Numbered from the stretch's first letter, positions 7,997 to 16,314 are shown. The stretch: DNA of 64,000 nucleotides from Arthrobacter sp. (GCA_023264815.1 JAHFUZ010000014.1:39475-103474), one strand, 5' to 3'. Made by a program: numbers and translations. The notes: generated from the sequence alone by a model not told the origin.

Positions 7997-8446
7997 TCAG
8001 AGGTTGTATTTCCAGGCCTGCTGCGCCGGGCACACGTTCATCACCACGTCCAGTCCGGCCGCCTTGGCCCGCTCGGCGGCGGCCTCGTCGATGACGCCAA
8101 GCTGGAGCCACACTGCTTTGGCGCCCACGGCAATGGCCTGGTCAACCACCGCGCCGACTTTTTGCGAGTTCACGAAGCAGTCCACGACGTCGATGGGGTG
8201 CTTTTCTGCCGGGATGTCACCGAGGGTGCGGTACCCGGCCTCGCCGTGCACCGGGTCCCCGGGCAGGTTCACGGGGATGATCTGCATCCCCAGCCGATCG
8301 CGGATAAAAAGCGACGTATCGTAAGCCGCGCGCCACTCATTGGTGGTGAGGCCAACGATGGCCCACCGCCCTTTGGTTCGCATAAGGCGCTCGATGACTG
8401 CAGGATCGTTGGCGTGGCCCATGATCCAAGCGTACATCGTCCCCAT
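7997..8446 (-). CDS. CoA-binding (YccU-type) protein
   Basis: The protein has a single Rossmann-like CoA-binding domain: RWAIVGLTTNEWRAAYDTS (dinucleotide-type loop), then VPVNLPGDPVHGE-like segment IIPVNLPGD, DVVDCFVNSQKVG and GAKAVWLQLG, ending in VVMNVCPAQQ. Family members bind CoA, and no enzyme activity is established. The reading can extend to an ATG at 8486-8488, but I prefer the ATG at 8444-8446 (about 149 residues), which has a GAGG close upstream and better matches family length. A paralogue closes the riboswitch operon at 13518-14012. It is divergent from the second riboswitch and converges on the oxygenase gene. Confidence 0.8.
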   Translation of the reverse strand: MGTMYAWIMGHANDPAVIERLMRTKGRWAIVGLTTNEWRAAYDTSLFIRDRLGMQIIPVNLPGDPVHGEAGYRTLGDIPAEKHPIDVVDCFVNSQKVGAVVDQAIAVGAKAVWLQLGVIDEAAAERAKAAGLDVVMNVCPAQQAWKYNL

Positions 8447-8566
8447 ATGGGCCTCGGGTCGAATTTTTGAATGACCTTGGGGGCTCATTGCGGTCGTGAA
8501 CGAATATTACTTTCCGCGGACCCCGATTTGGCGCAGCGCGTGCGGTTCGGGTCTAGTAGGAGGTGA

Positions 8567-8700
8567 CCATCCCGAGCGGCCGAGAGACCTGGATCGATGA
8601 AGCCGCAGCATCCCTGGTCGGCCTGCCGCCGACACAGCTGTACCCGCTGAGGCGACCATCCTCGGCACACAGCGAAGGGTGCTACTGCCAGGACCGATGG
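8567..8700 (+). promoter_or_regulatory. SAM-I (S-box) riboswitch controlling the acs-sfnG-metY operon
   Basis: The P1 arms CCATC (8567-8571) and GATGG (8696-8700) enclose the same blocks as the element at 6701-6787: GAGCGGCCGAGAGACCTGG from 8574, ATGAAGCCGCAGCA, and GGTGCTACTGCCAGGACC. The internal arm between AGCA and GGTGCTA is longer here. The GGAG ribosome binding site of the next gene is at 8699-8702, so its two Gs lie in the 3' arm of P1. SAM binding would therefore hide the ribosome binding site directly. Confidence 0.85.
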
Positions 8701-8708
8701 AGCACGCA

Positions 8709-10979
8709 ATGACATCAGAAATTTCTTCACCCGCGCCTTTTTCCACCCCGGAACCCGGCAGCGCCGCATCAGCGGCTGTTGCGGTGGATACCCCCAAAGC
8801 CACTTCGAACGCGACGGCGATCGAAGCAGGGCTGCGTGACGCGCCCGGCCCCTCCAGCGGCTCATCGGGATGGTCCTCGACCGAGCCCAAGGACGTCGCC
8901 GTGCACGGCGCACCGTCCGGAAGGCCGGCGCGTCACAGCAGCACCATCACCGCCCGGCGCCAGACGACCGCACAGCACCAGGGGACCGCGCAGCACCAGA
9001 CCGAAACCCAGCCGGACAATGTGGGATTTTGGGAGCAGCAGGCGCTCCGCCTGGACTGGGCCCCGTCCGGAGAATCATCCGGGGGCAAGCCCTGGCACAC
9101 CGCGCACCGCCGCGTCCCCGCCGACGCCGCCGCCGGGAAAGGCCCGGAAATCACCTGGTTTGAGGGCGGCAAGCTCAACGTCGCCTACAACTGCGTGGAC
9201 CGCCACGTCGAGGCCGGCCGCGGCAGCAAGGTGGCCCTCTTCTTCGAGGGCGAGCCCGGTGACCGCCGCGCCATCACCTACGCCGAACTCCAGCGGGACG
9301 TTTCCAAAGCTGCCAACGCGCTCCTGGCGCTGGGCATCACCAAGGGCGACCGTGTGGTCATCTACCTGCCGGTCATCCCCGAAACCGTCATCATCACCCT
9401 CGCCGTGGCACGGATCGGCGCCATCCACTCCCTGGTGTTCGGCGGCTTCTCCGCCGAGGCGCTGAAGTTCCGCGTCGAGGACACGGGAGCAAAACTGCTG
9501 GTGACCACGGACGGCCAGTTCCGCCGCGGCGTCGCCGTGCCCGTGAAGGACAACGCCGACGCGGCCGTCGCCGGGGACAACGCCATCGAGCACGTCCTGG
9601 TGGTCAACCGCACCACCCCGGCGGACGAACTCGCGTCCGTGCCCATGGCTGAAGGCCGCGACGTTTGGTGGCATGACGCCGTCGGAAGCGCCCCGGACGT
9701 CCACGAACCTGAGGCGTTCGACGCCGAGACTCCCTTGTTCATCATGTACACGTCCGGGACCACGGGTAAGCCCAAGGGTCTGGTACACACCTCCGGCGGG
9801 TACCTGACACAAGCCTCCTGGAGCTTCGAGCACTTGTTCAGTAACCCCGATCCGGCCCTCCGGGACCAGGACGTTCACTGGTGCACCGCGGACCTCGCCT
9901 GGGTCACCGCCCACACCTACGAGATCTACGGACCGCTCTCCAACGGGGTCACCCAGGTCATCTTCGAAGGCACGCCGAACACCCCGCACCCCGGCCGGCA
10001 CTTCGAAATCATCGAGCGCTACGGCGTCACGCAGTACTACACGGCGCCCACGCTGGTCCGCTCCCTGATGGGCTGGTTCCCGGACGGTGTGCCGGACACC
10101 TACAACCTCTCCTCCATCCGGATGCTCGGGACCGTGGGTGAGGCCGTCAACCCGGAGGCGTGGCGCTGGCTGCGCCACAACGTCGGCGCCGGCACCGCCC
10201 CCGTGGTGGACACCTGGTGGCAGTCCGAAACCGGCGCCACCATCCTCTCCCCCGCCCCCACGGACACCGATTTCAAGCCCGGGTGCGCGGCCCGCCCGCT
10301 GCCCGGGGTCAGCACCAGGATCGTGGACGACGCCGGCAATACGGTGCCGCCGGGCGTCCAGGGATTCATTGTGGTGGACACCCCCGGGCCCGCCATTGCG
10401 CGTACAGTCTGGGGCAACCCCCGCCGCTACTACGACTCCTACTGGAGCAAGTACGTGGAGCAGGGCTGGTTCCTCGCCGGCGACGGCGCCAAGTACGACG
10501 CCGACGGCGACATCTGGATCCTGGGCCGGGTGGACGACACCCTCAACGTCTCCGGCCACCTGCTGTCCACCATCGAGATCGAGTCGGCCCTGGTGTCCCA
10601 CCCGGACGTGGTGGAGGCCGGCGTCTGTCCGGTGGCCGATCCAAAGACCGGGCACGCGATCGTGGCGTTTGTCGTCCCCACCCGCCCCCTCCCCTCGCAA
10701 GCACGGGCCGGGAACCCTGCGGGCGTGGGCCCGGACGCGTTCGTCGAGGAGCTCCGCAGCCACGTCGCGAAGGCGATCGGCCCCATCGCCAAGCCGCGCG
10801 ACGTCGTCGTGGTTTCCGACGTACCCAAGACCCGCAGCGGCAAGATCATGCGCCGGCTGCTGACCCAACTCTTTGAGGGGACCGCCCTGGGCGACACCAC
10901 CTCACTGCAAAACGAGCCGGCCATCGCCGGAATCCAGGACGTCCTGCGCGAGCGGGCCCTAGCAAAGGAAAATTCATGA
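8709..10979 (+). CDS. acetyl-CoA synthetase with extended N-terminus
   Basis: This is an AMP-forming acyl-CoA synthetase (756 residues) that activates a short carboxylic acid to its CoA thioester. Visible motifs are YTSGTTGKPKG (about residue 347), GRVDDTLNVSGH and KTRSGKIM with catalytic Lys712. The four pocket residues that favour acetate in Salmonella Acs are all present: the Val-Thr pair in AWVTAHTY, Val in TVGEAVNP and Trp504 in DTWWQSETG. The first 95 or so residues are a low-complexity S/T/A/Q/P-rich extension not usual in Acs. The ATG at 8709 is fixed by GGAG at 8699-8702. It heads the SAM-riboswitch operon and overlaps sfnG by four bases. Acetyl-CoA supply for O-acetylhomoserine is my inferred role. 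Confidence 0.85.
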   Translation: MTSEISSPAPFSTPEPGSAASAAVAVDTPKATSNATAIEAGLRDAPGPSSGSSGWSSTEPKDVAVHGAPSGRPARHSSTITARRQTTAQHQGTAQHQTETQPDNVGFWEQQALRLDWAPSGESSGGKPWHTAHRRVPADAAAGKGPEITWFEGGKLNVAYNCVDRHVEAGRGSKVALFFEGEPGDRRAITYAELQRDVSKAANALLALGITKGDRVVIYLPVIPETVIITLAVARIGAIHSLVFGGFSAEALKFRVEDTGAKLLVTTDGQFRRGVAVPVKDNADAAVAGDNAIEHVLVVNRTTPADELASVPMAEGRDVWWHDAVGSAPDVHEPEAFDAETPLFIMYTSGTTGKPKGLVHTSGGYLTQASWSFEHLFSNPDPALRDQDVHWCTADLAWVTAHTYEIYGPLSNGVTQVIFEGTPNTPHPGRHFEIIERYGVTQYYTAPTLVRSLMGWFPDGVPDTYNLSSIRMLGTVGEAVNPEAWRWLRHNVGAGTAPVVDTWWQSETGATILSPAPTDTDFKPGCAARPLPGVSTRIVDDAGNTVPPGVQGFIVVDTPGPAIARTVWGNPRRYYDSYWSKYVEQGWFLAGDGAKYDADGDIWILGRVDDTLNVSGHLLSTIEIESALVSHPDVVEAGVCPVADPKTGHAIVAFVVPTRPLPSQARAGNPAGVGPDAFVEELRSHVAKAIGPIAKPRDVVVVSDVPKTRSGKIMRRLLTQLFEGTALGDTTSLQNEPAIAGIQDVLRERALAKENS

Positions 10980-12169
10980 CAGACATCAGCAACGTTGCGC
11001 GTCTCTCCGAGCCGCTGAAATTCGCCTACTGGGTGCCGAACGTTTCCGGCGGCCTGGTGGTCTCCACCATCGAACAGCGGACCAGCTGGGACTTCGCCTA
11101 CAACAAGAAGCTGGCGCAGATCGCCGAGAACTCCGGCTTCGAATACGCCCTGACGCAGACCCGCTACGCCGCGTCCTATGGTGCGGACAAGCAGCACGAG
11201 GCAACCTCATTCAGCCTGGCGCTGCTGGCCGCTACCGAACGGCTGAAGGTCATCTCCGCTGTTCACCCCGGCATGTGGCACCCCGGCGTGCTGGCCAAGT
11301 ACATCATCACCGCTGACCACATCTCCAACGGCCGCGCCGCCGTCAACATCGTCTCCGGCTGGCTCAAGAACGAGTTCACCAACTTCGGCCTCGAATGGCT
11401 GGAGCACGACGAACGCTACGTCCGCACCGAGGAGTTCATCAAGGTCCTGCGCGGCCTGTGGACCGAGCAGGAGTACAGCCAGTCCGGCAAGTACTACAAC
11501 ATCACCGACTTCACCCTGAACCCGGCCCCCGTGGACGTTCCGGGCCGCGCGCACCCGGAGATCTTCTTCGGCGGCAACTCCACTGCAGCCCAGGCCACGG
11601 CCGGCCGCGTCGCCGACTGGTATTTCTCCAACGGCAAGGACCTGGAAGGCTTCAAGGAGAACATTGCAGGTGTGGTCGCTGCGTCCGGGGAAACCCGCCG
11701 CGGAACGGAAGGGGCGCTCCCCGCACCGAGGTTCGGCCTCAACGGCTTTGTCATTTCCCGCGATTCCGAGAAGGAAGCCCGCGACACCCTGCGTGAGATC
11801 GTGGAAAAGGCGCACAAGCCGGCCGTCGAAGGCTTCCGGGACGCCGTGCAGGAAGCCGGCGCGTCCACCAAGGACGGCAAGGGCATGTGGGCCGACTCCA
11901 CCTTCGAGGATCTGGTTCAGTACAACGACGGCTTCAAGACCCAGCTGATCGGCACCCCGGAGCAGATCGCCGAGCGGATCGTGGAGTACAAGAAGATCGG
12001 CGTGAACCTGTTCCTCACCGGCTACCTCCACTTCCAGGAGGAAGTGGCCGCCTTTGGCCAGGACATCCTGCCGATCGTGCGCGAACTCGAAGCCGACCTG
12101 GCGCGGAAGAACGGCACCGAACTCGACTTGTCCGGAACCCCGGTTGCCAAGGTGGAGGTGGCTGCGTAA
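10976..12169 (+). CDS. sfnG: FMNH2-dependent dimethyl sulfone monooxygenase
   Basis: The 397-residue luciferase-fold protein carries the SfnG-type N-terminus KFAYWVPNVSGGLVVSTIEQ, followed by ALTQTRYAASYGADKQHE, the NIVSGWLKNEF segment and the FFGGNSTAAQ loop. SfnG oxidizes dimethyl sulfone to methanesulfinate and formaldehyde with reduced FMN and oxygen, an early step in taking sulfur from dimethyl sulfide derivatives. It overlaps the synthetase stop (ATGA) and is followed by metY through TAATG, so the genes are coupled. No flavin reductase, methanesulfinate or methanesulfonate monooxygenase is seen in this operon. The two flavin oxidoreductases of the neighbouring riboswitch operon could cover further steps. 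Confidence 0.9.
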   Translation: MTDISNVARLSEPLKFAYWVPNVSGGLVVSTIEQRTSWDFAYNKKLAQIAENSGFEYALTQTRYAASYGADKQHEATSFSLALLAATERLKVISAVHPGMWHPGVLAKYIITADHISNGRAAVNIVSGWLKNEFTNFGLEWLEHDERYVRTEEFIKVLRGLWTEQEYSQSGKYYNITDFTLNPAPVDVPGRAHPEIFFGGNSTAAQATAGRVADWYFSNGKDLEGFKENIAGVVAASGETRRGTEGALPAPRFGLNGFVISRDSEKEARDTLREIVEKAHKPAVEGFRDAVQEAGASTKDGKGMWADSTFEDLVQYNDGFKTQLIGTPEQIAERIVEYKKIGVNLFLTGYLHFQEEVAAFGQDILPIVRELEADLARKNGTELDLSGTPVAKVEVAA

Positions 12170-13521
12170 TGTCTGACCGCACCTTTGGATTCCGCACCCG
12201 CGCGCTGCATGCCGGCGGCACCCCCGATGCCGAGCACGGCGCCCGGGCCGTGCCGATCTACCAGACCACATCCTTCGTGTTCAAGGACACCCAGGACGCC
12301 GCCAACCTCTTCGCCCTGCAGAAGTACGGCAACATCTACTCCCGCATCGGCAACCCCACCGTGGCCGCGTTCGAAGAGCGGATCGCTTCCCTGGAGGGCG
12401 GCATCGGCGCGGTGGCAACGTCCTCGGGCATGGCCGCCGAGTTCATCACCTTCGCCGCTCTCACCCAGGCCGGGGACCACATCGTGGCCGCCTCCCAGCT
12501 CTACGGCGGCACCGTCACCCAGCTGGACGTGACACTGCGCCGGTTCGGCGTGGACACTACGTTCGTTCCCGGTACCGACCCCGCGGACTACGCCGCGGCG
12601 GTCCAGGACAACACCAAGGCGATCTTCGTCGAGGTTGTGGCCAACCCGTCGTCGGAGGTCCAGGACCTTGCAGCGCTGGCCAAGGTAGCTCACGACGCCG
12701 GGATTCCCCTGGTGGTCGACGCCACTTTGAGCACGCCGTACCTCGTGCGGCCCATCGAACACGGCGCCGACATCGTCATCCACTCCGCCACCAAGTTCCT
12801 GGGCGGCCATGGCACCACCCTGGGCGGTGTGATCGTCGAAAGCGGCAGGTTCAACTGGGGCAACGGCAAGTTCCCCACCATGACCGAACCGGTGGCCTCC
12901 TACGGCAATGTCTCCTGGTGGGGCAACTTCGGCGAGTACGGCTTCCTCACCAAACTTCGCTGCGAACAGCTCCGCGACATCGGCCCGGCGCTCTCCCCGC
13001 AGTCCGCCTTCCAGCTGCTGCAGGGCGTGGAAACCCTCCCGCAGCGCCTGGACGAGCACCTGAAGAACGCCCAGGCCGTGGCCGAATGGCTCGAGGCCGA
13101 CGATCGCGTGGCCTACGTGAACTTCTCCGGGCTGCCGTCCCACCCGCACTTTGAGCGGGCAAAAAAGTACCTGCCGCTGGGCCCCGGCTCGGTGTTCTCC
13201 TTCGGGGTGAAGGGCGGCCGGGCTGCCGGCCAGAAGTTCATCGAGTCCCTGCAGCTGGCGTCCCACCTGGCCAATGTGGGCGACTCCCGCACCCTGGTGA
13301 TCCACCCCGGTTCCACCACCCACCAGCAGCTCAGCCCCGAGCAGCTCGAGTCGGCCGGAGTCCCCGCGGACCTGGTCCGCATCTCCGTGGGCCTGGAAGA
13401 CATCGAGGATATCCTCTGGGACCTGGACCAGGCCCTGGCCGAGGCCTCGGCAGCCCCTTCGTCAGCCGACGTCGAGTCAATCATTGAAGCCGAATCCTGC
13501 ACGATTGGAGCACGCGCATGA
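12169..13521 (+). CDS. metY: O-acetylhomoserine sulfhydrylase
   Basis: This PLP enzyme (450 residues) joins O-acetylhomoserine with sulfide to give homocysteine, and related enzymes accept methanethiol to give methionine directly. Diagnostic parts are [10 protein letters not shown] at the start, [29 protein letters not shown], and the PLP-binding lysine Lys209 in [11 protein letters not shown]; the C-terminal [10 protein letters not shown] is typical of MetY. The ATG at 12169 overlaps the sfnG stop by one base and has GGAGG about ten bases upstream. A longer open frame extends upstream but runs inside sfnG and is not used. The usual partner metX is not in this window. Confidence 0.93.
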   Translation: MSDRTFGFRTRALHAGGTPDAEHGARAVPIYQTTSFVFKDTQDAANLFALQKYGNIYSRIGNPTVAAFEERIASLEGGIGAVATSSGMAAEFITFAALTQAGDHIVAASQLYGGTVTQLDVTLRRFGVDTTFVPGTDPADYAAAVQDNTKAIFVEVVANPSSEVQDLAALAKVAHDAGIPLVVDATLSTPYLVRPIEHGADIVIHSATKFLGGHGTTLGGVIVESGRFNWGNGKFPTMTEPVASYGNVSWWGNFGEYGFLTKLRCEQLRDIGPALSPQSAFQLLQGVETLPQRLDEHLKNAQAVAEWLEADDRVAYVNFSGLPSHPHFERAKKYLPLGPGSVFSFGVKGGRAAGQKFIESLQLASHLANVGDSRTLVIHPGSTTHQQLSPEQLESAGVPADLVRISVGLEDIEDILWDLDQALAEASAAPSSADVESIIEAESCTIGARA

Positions 13522-14012
13522 GCGTCGAAACCCGCACCTGGGAAGGCCCCTCCGCACCGGAGCGCCTGAACCTGCTGCGCGCAGCCAAGACGATTGCAAT
13601 TGTGGGCGCCTCGGACAAACCCTCCCGGGCGAGTTACTTCGTGGCGACGTACCTGCAGTCCTCCACCCGGTACAAGGTGTACTTCGTGAACCCGGTGGTC
13701 AAGGAGATCCTGGGCGAGCCCACATACGCCTCGCTGGCCGACCTTCCGGAGAGCCCGGACATCGTGGACGTATTCCGCAAGCACGATGACCTGCCGGGCG
13801 TCCTGGACGAAGCCATCGCGGCAGGCGCCAAGACGCTCTGGCTGCAGCTCGGGTCATGGCATGAGTCTGTGGCGGCCGACGCCGAGGCAGCCGGGCTCAA
13901 CGTGGTGATGGACCGCTGCGTGAAGATTGAACACGCCCGGTTCCATGGCGGCCTGCACCTGGCCGGCTTCGACACCGGCGTGATCTCGTCCCGCCGGCAG
14001 CTCCTCTCCTGA
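13518..14012 (+). CDS. CoA-binding (YccU-type) protein, last gene of the SAM operon
   Basis: The 164-residue protein is one CoA-binding Rossmann domain: TIAIVGASDKPSRASYFVA near residues 22-40, VYFVNPVVKEILGE, DIVDVFRKHDDLPGV, and AKTLWLQLGSWHES followed by VVMDRCVKIEH. It starts at ATGA overlapping the metY stop, so it is co-translated with the sulfur genes. The gene at 7997-8446 encodes a paralogue with the same block order. Proteins of this family bind CoA and no reaction is assigned; association with an acyl-CoA synthetase suggests a role in CoA or acyl handling, which is inference. Confidence 0.88.
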   Translation: MSVETRTWEGPSAPERLNLLRAAKTIAIVGASDKPSRASYFVATYLQSSTRYKVYFVNPVVKEILGEPTYASLADLPESPDIVDVFRKHDDLPGVLDEAIAAGAKTLWLQLGSWHESVAADAEAAGLNVVMDRCVKIEHARFHGGLHLAGFDTGVISSRRQLLS

Positions 14013-14037
14013 CGGACCTGCCGCAGGAAAAAACTAT

Positions 14038-14871
14038 TCAGCGGCTGAACTTCTTCAGCCAGACGGAACCGGGGCCGGCATCGCTGGCCCCGGTTTTTTC
14101 GTTCTTCCCGGGGGCGGTAAGTCCCGGAGCCAGGGCTTCGACCACGGCGGGCGCTTCGGACACGAGATTCCCCGCGTTATCGAGCAGGTCGGTGGTGCCG
14201 GCACCCTGCCCTCGGTTCTGTCCGTCCGTTGTTGCCCCGTCCCGCACGGAGGGTCCGCCCTCCGCGGCGCCCGCCGCGTTCCCGGCCGCGCCGTCGGCCG
14301 CTGCCTTTCCGGCCGACGCAGCACCCGGGTCCGCCTTGCCGCGGCCCGTCCCGGCTTCCTGGGAAGGACTCCCGGTCGCCGGTTCCGGCGCCGCCGGGCC
14401 CGGAGCACCTGATTCCTGGTCTTCACGTTCCTGCCCGGCCGGCACCGGGATGTCCTGGGAACCGGAGTCGAGGGTGTGGTCCGGCACGCGGCTTGCCGGG
14501 CCGCCGGCGGCCGGAGCCCCCGTGATGGTCCAGGAAGGTGCCCAGTCCTGCATCATGTGCTGGACGGACGGGCTGGCGTTGAGGCCCGGGGACGACGCAG
14601 TGGCTGCCACTCCGGTGACCCCCAGGCCCATCCCGGCGATGACGGCAAGGCCCACGGCAGCGGACCGGTGCCTGCGGCGCAGCCGGTGGCGGCCCAGTTC
14701 GTGGGTGTGGCCGGAGAGGAGCGCGGCCAGGTCAGCGCGGGGCTCGGGGACCGGCAGGGCAGCCAGGCTCCCCAGCGACAGCAAGGTGGCCCGTAGCCTG
14801 GGGTCCGTTTCGCCGGCATCAACCAGCATCTCATCCACAGTTCGGACCAGGGGGTTGGTGGTGGCCGTCAT
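14038..14871 (-). CDS. anti-sigma-like membrane protein
   Basis: The 277-residue protein has a cytoplasmic N-terminal part (residues 1-66, ending in an arginine-rich ELGRHRLRRRHRS), one transmembrane segment (about 69-90, AVGLAVIAGMGLGVTGVA) and a long extracellular tail of 185 residues rich in Gly, Ala, Pro and Ser. It follows the sigma factor gene with overlapping stop and start (the ATG lies in the sigma gene's last codons), which is the usual layout of a sigma and its membrane anti-sigma. No zinc HxxxCxxC motif is visible, so the anti-sigma role is inferred from context. Its 3' end contains a terminator that serves the opposite strand (14068-14099). Confidence 0.65.
   Translation of the reverse strand: MTATTNPLVRTVDEMLVDAGETDPRLRATLLSLGSLAALPVPEPRADLAALLSGHTHELGRHRLRRRHRSAAVGLAVIAGMGLGVTGVAATASSPGLNASPSVQHMMQDWAPSWTITGAPAAGGPASRVPDHTLDSGSQDIPVPAGQEREDQESGAPGPAAPEPATGSPSQEAGTGRGKADPGAASAGKAAADGAAGNAAGAAEGGPSVRDGATTDGQNRGQGAGTTDLLDNAGNLVSEAPAVVEALAPGLTAPGKNEKTGASDAGPGSVWLKKFSR
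14068..14099 (+). terminator. Rho-independent terminator for the acs-sfnG-metY operon
   Basis: ACCGGGGCC (14068-14076) pairs perfectly with GGCCCCGGT (14085-14093) across an eight-base loop and is followed by six Ts (14094-14099). It ends transcription about 60 bases after the CoA-binding gene and lies wholly inside the coding sequence of the convergent anti-sigma-like gene. Confidence 0.85.
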
Positions 14872-15482
14872 GGCGTTACATACTCCTTCACTGCGGACTG
14901 CTCGCGCAGCCGGATCAGGGCGCGGCGCTGGAGCTGTTTCACGGCGCCGCTGCTTTTCCCGACAATCTCGGCAGCCTGCTCAATGGTCAGTCCGGCGATC
15001 AGGCGGAGGGTAAGGACCTCGCGCTGGTCATCCGGCAGGACGCTGAGAAGGTCCTGGACTTCCTGCGGCGAGATGGTCTCCATGGCTTCATCCTCGGCTG
15101 AGGACTCGGTGCGTCCGTCCAGATCGGGTTCGAACTCGAGCTCAACCGGGGCCCGGCGGCGGCGCCGGTGGTCATCCACCATCCGCGCGTGGGCCACGGA
15201 GAAAACGAACGTCCGCAGCCCCGCCACACCGCCGGTCACCGTATCCAGCCGCGGCAGGACGGCCAGGAAGACTTCCTGCATAACGGCCTCCGGATCTTCT
15301 ACCCCGCGGGCGGTGAGGTAGCCCAGGACCTGTGATGCATAAGAACGGTAGACGATGCTGAAAAGCTCCGGATCGCGGGCGCGCGCACGCAGGGTGTCGT
15401 CTGTCAGCGCATCGGTCACGGACGTTATGACTTTCGGTGAGGGGACTCTGCTTGCCCCGCTAACTGTACCCTCCGGTAACAT
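14868..15482 (-). CDS. RNA polymerase sigma factor, ECF/sigma-70 type
   Basis: The protein has sigma region 2 (ELFSIVYRSYASQVLGYL through the HARMVDDHRRRR stretch) and sigma region 4 (LPDDQREVLTLRLIAGLTIEQAAEIVGKSSG, a helix-turn-helix ending in VKQLQRRAL), and an acidic linker between them. At about 204 residues it fits group 4 sigma factors. The ATG at 15480-15482 has no clear ribosome binding site; a GTG about 21 codons later is an alternative start. The anti-sigma-like membrane gene overlaps its 3' end, so the pair probably forms a regulon switch. The signal and target promoters cannot be read here. Confidence 0.88.
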   Translation of the reverse strand: MLPEGTVSGASRVPSPKVITSVTDALTDDTLRARARDPELFSIVYRSYASQVLGYLTARGVEDPEAVMQEVFLAVLPRLDTVTGGVAGLRTFVFSVAHARMVDDHRRRRRAPVELEFEPDLDGRTESSAEDEAMETISPQEVQDLLSVLPDDQREVLTLRLIAGLTIEQAAEIVGKSSGAVKQLQRRALIRLREQSAVKEYVTP

Positions 15483-15510
15483 GCCGCCGGGAGCGAATCA
15501 TGCGCCGTTG

Positions 15511-15558
15511 CGAAAAAGGCCGGCCTGGAACCTGATGGGGGACAAGTTCCAGACCGGC
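15511..15558 (-). terminator. terminator of the YegP-like gene
   Basis: On the minus strand GCCGGTCTGGAAC (15546-15558) pairs with GTTCCAGGCCGGC (15519-15531), one mismatch, followed by CTTTTT. It separates the YegP-like gene from the sigma factor gene on the same strand. Confidence 0.8.
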
Positions 15559-15659
15559 TCTTCATAGGGGTAATCGCCCAGGACCCGCCGGGGGTTACGC
15601 CCTGTCACAAACTTTTCAAAAAACTTTAATTGGGGATCCGCGGCCCTCCCGCAGGCGCC

Positions 15660-16025
15660 TCAAACGGCGCCCGACCACCGAGCCCCGGACACACCTTCGC
15701 GTACTGCATTGAAGTGGGCAAACGCGCGGACCCGGCTGACGGACACATGCCGGTCATCGCAGGCCTGCTCTGCCACAGCGGGCACGGCCAGGGGGCGGAG
15801 CGCTGCTGGTGCGGGGGCGGGGATGCGCTGATCGGCGGTGCCGGCGGCGGACAAATCGGTAACGAGCCCCATTCCTGCGCATTCCCGGACGGCGGCAATG
15901 CCGGCAGCGACGGCGGGCTTGTCCCTGAAGGCTTCGGACACAGCCATCACGGTGCCGTCCGGTGCCTTGAGCCTGAACCTGAACAGCGAATCCGAGTCGA
16001 GAAAAACTTCAAACATTCCGGCCAT
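15660..16025 (-). CDS. YegP/DUF1508-family protein
   Basis: The 121-residue protein begins MAGMFEVFLDSDSLFRFRL and continues through KAPDGTVMAVSEAF to an AGIAAVRECAG helix, which is the DUF1508 (YegP) unit, normally about 50 residues. The second half (residues 62-121) is a proline- and alanine-rich extension without family match, ending in VRAFAHFNAVREGVSG. The longer reading to 16106 is rejected because the ATG at 16023-16025 has GGAAGG nine bases before it and starts the domain. DUF1508 proteins are small, stress-associated and of unknown function. The gene stands alone with its own terminator. Confidence 0.72.
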   Translation of the reverse strand: MAGMFEVFLDSDSLFRFRLKAPDGTVMAVSEAFRDKPAVAAGIAAVRECAGMGLVTDLSAAGTADQRIPAPAPAALRPLAVPAVAEQACDDRHVSVSRVRAFAHFNAVREGVSGARWSGAV

Positions 16026-16254
16026 AACAAAAATCCTTCCGGTCAGCGGGGTCCCTGCCGGTGGCGTCATTGTCACGTGGCAGGCCCGGACGCATCCCTG
16101 CGCCATGTTCCCGCGGGTCTGGTCGAACGATCTGTTGATCCGTTCACCCTATGTTAAAAGTCTCGCGGGCGCCCCTGCGGCCTCACAAGGCCGCCGGGGT
16201 TAACCCTGTGTAAATTGCGTCCATCCGGCCCCGTGGAACGGCCTCCTGCCCGCG

Positions 16255-16297
16255 AAAAAACGGCGGCGGGCCACCCCGAAAGGGTGACCCGCCGCCG
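16255..16297 (-). terminator. strong terminator after purA
   Basis: On the minus strand CGGCGGCGGGTCACCC (16282-16297) pairs with GGGTGGCCCGCCGCCG (16261-16276), one internal mismatch, and is followed by six Ts (16255-16260), 18 bases after the purA stop. Confidence 0.9.
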
Positions 16298-16314
16298 TCG
16301 CGCTTTACGTACGA

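Noticed and set aside
8709..9000. The N-terminal extension of the acetyl-CoA synthetase as a frameshifted separate gene
   Set aside because: No other frame gives a better protein, and the ribosome binding site and riboswitch fit the ATG at 8709.
9075..10868. A 597-residue minus-strand frame antisense to the acetyl-CoA synthetase gene
   Set aside because: The opposite strand has all expected synthetase motifs; the frame is a high-GC shadow.
11887..13521. A long frame reading metY with about 94 extra N-terminal residues
   Set aside because: The extra part lies inside sfnG in another frame; the ATG at 12169 has a proper ribosome binding site and begins the MetY family pattern.
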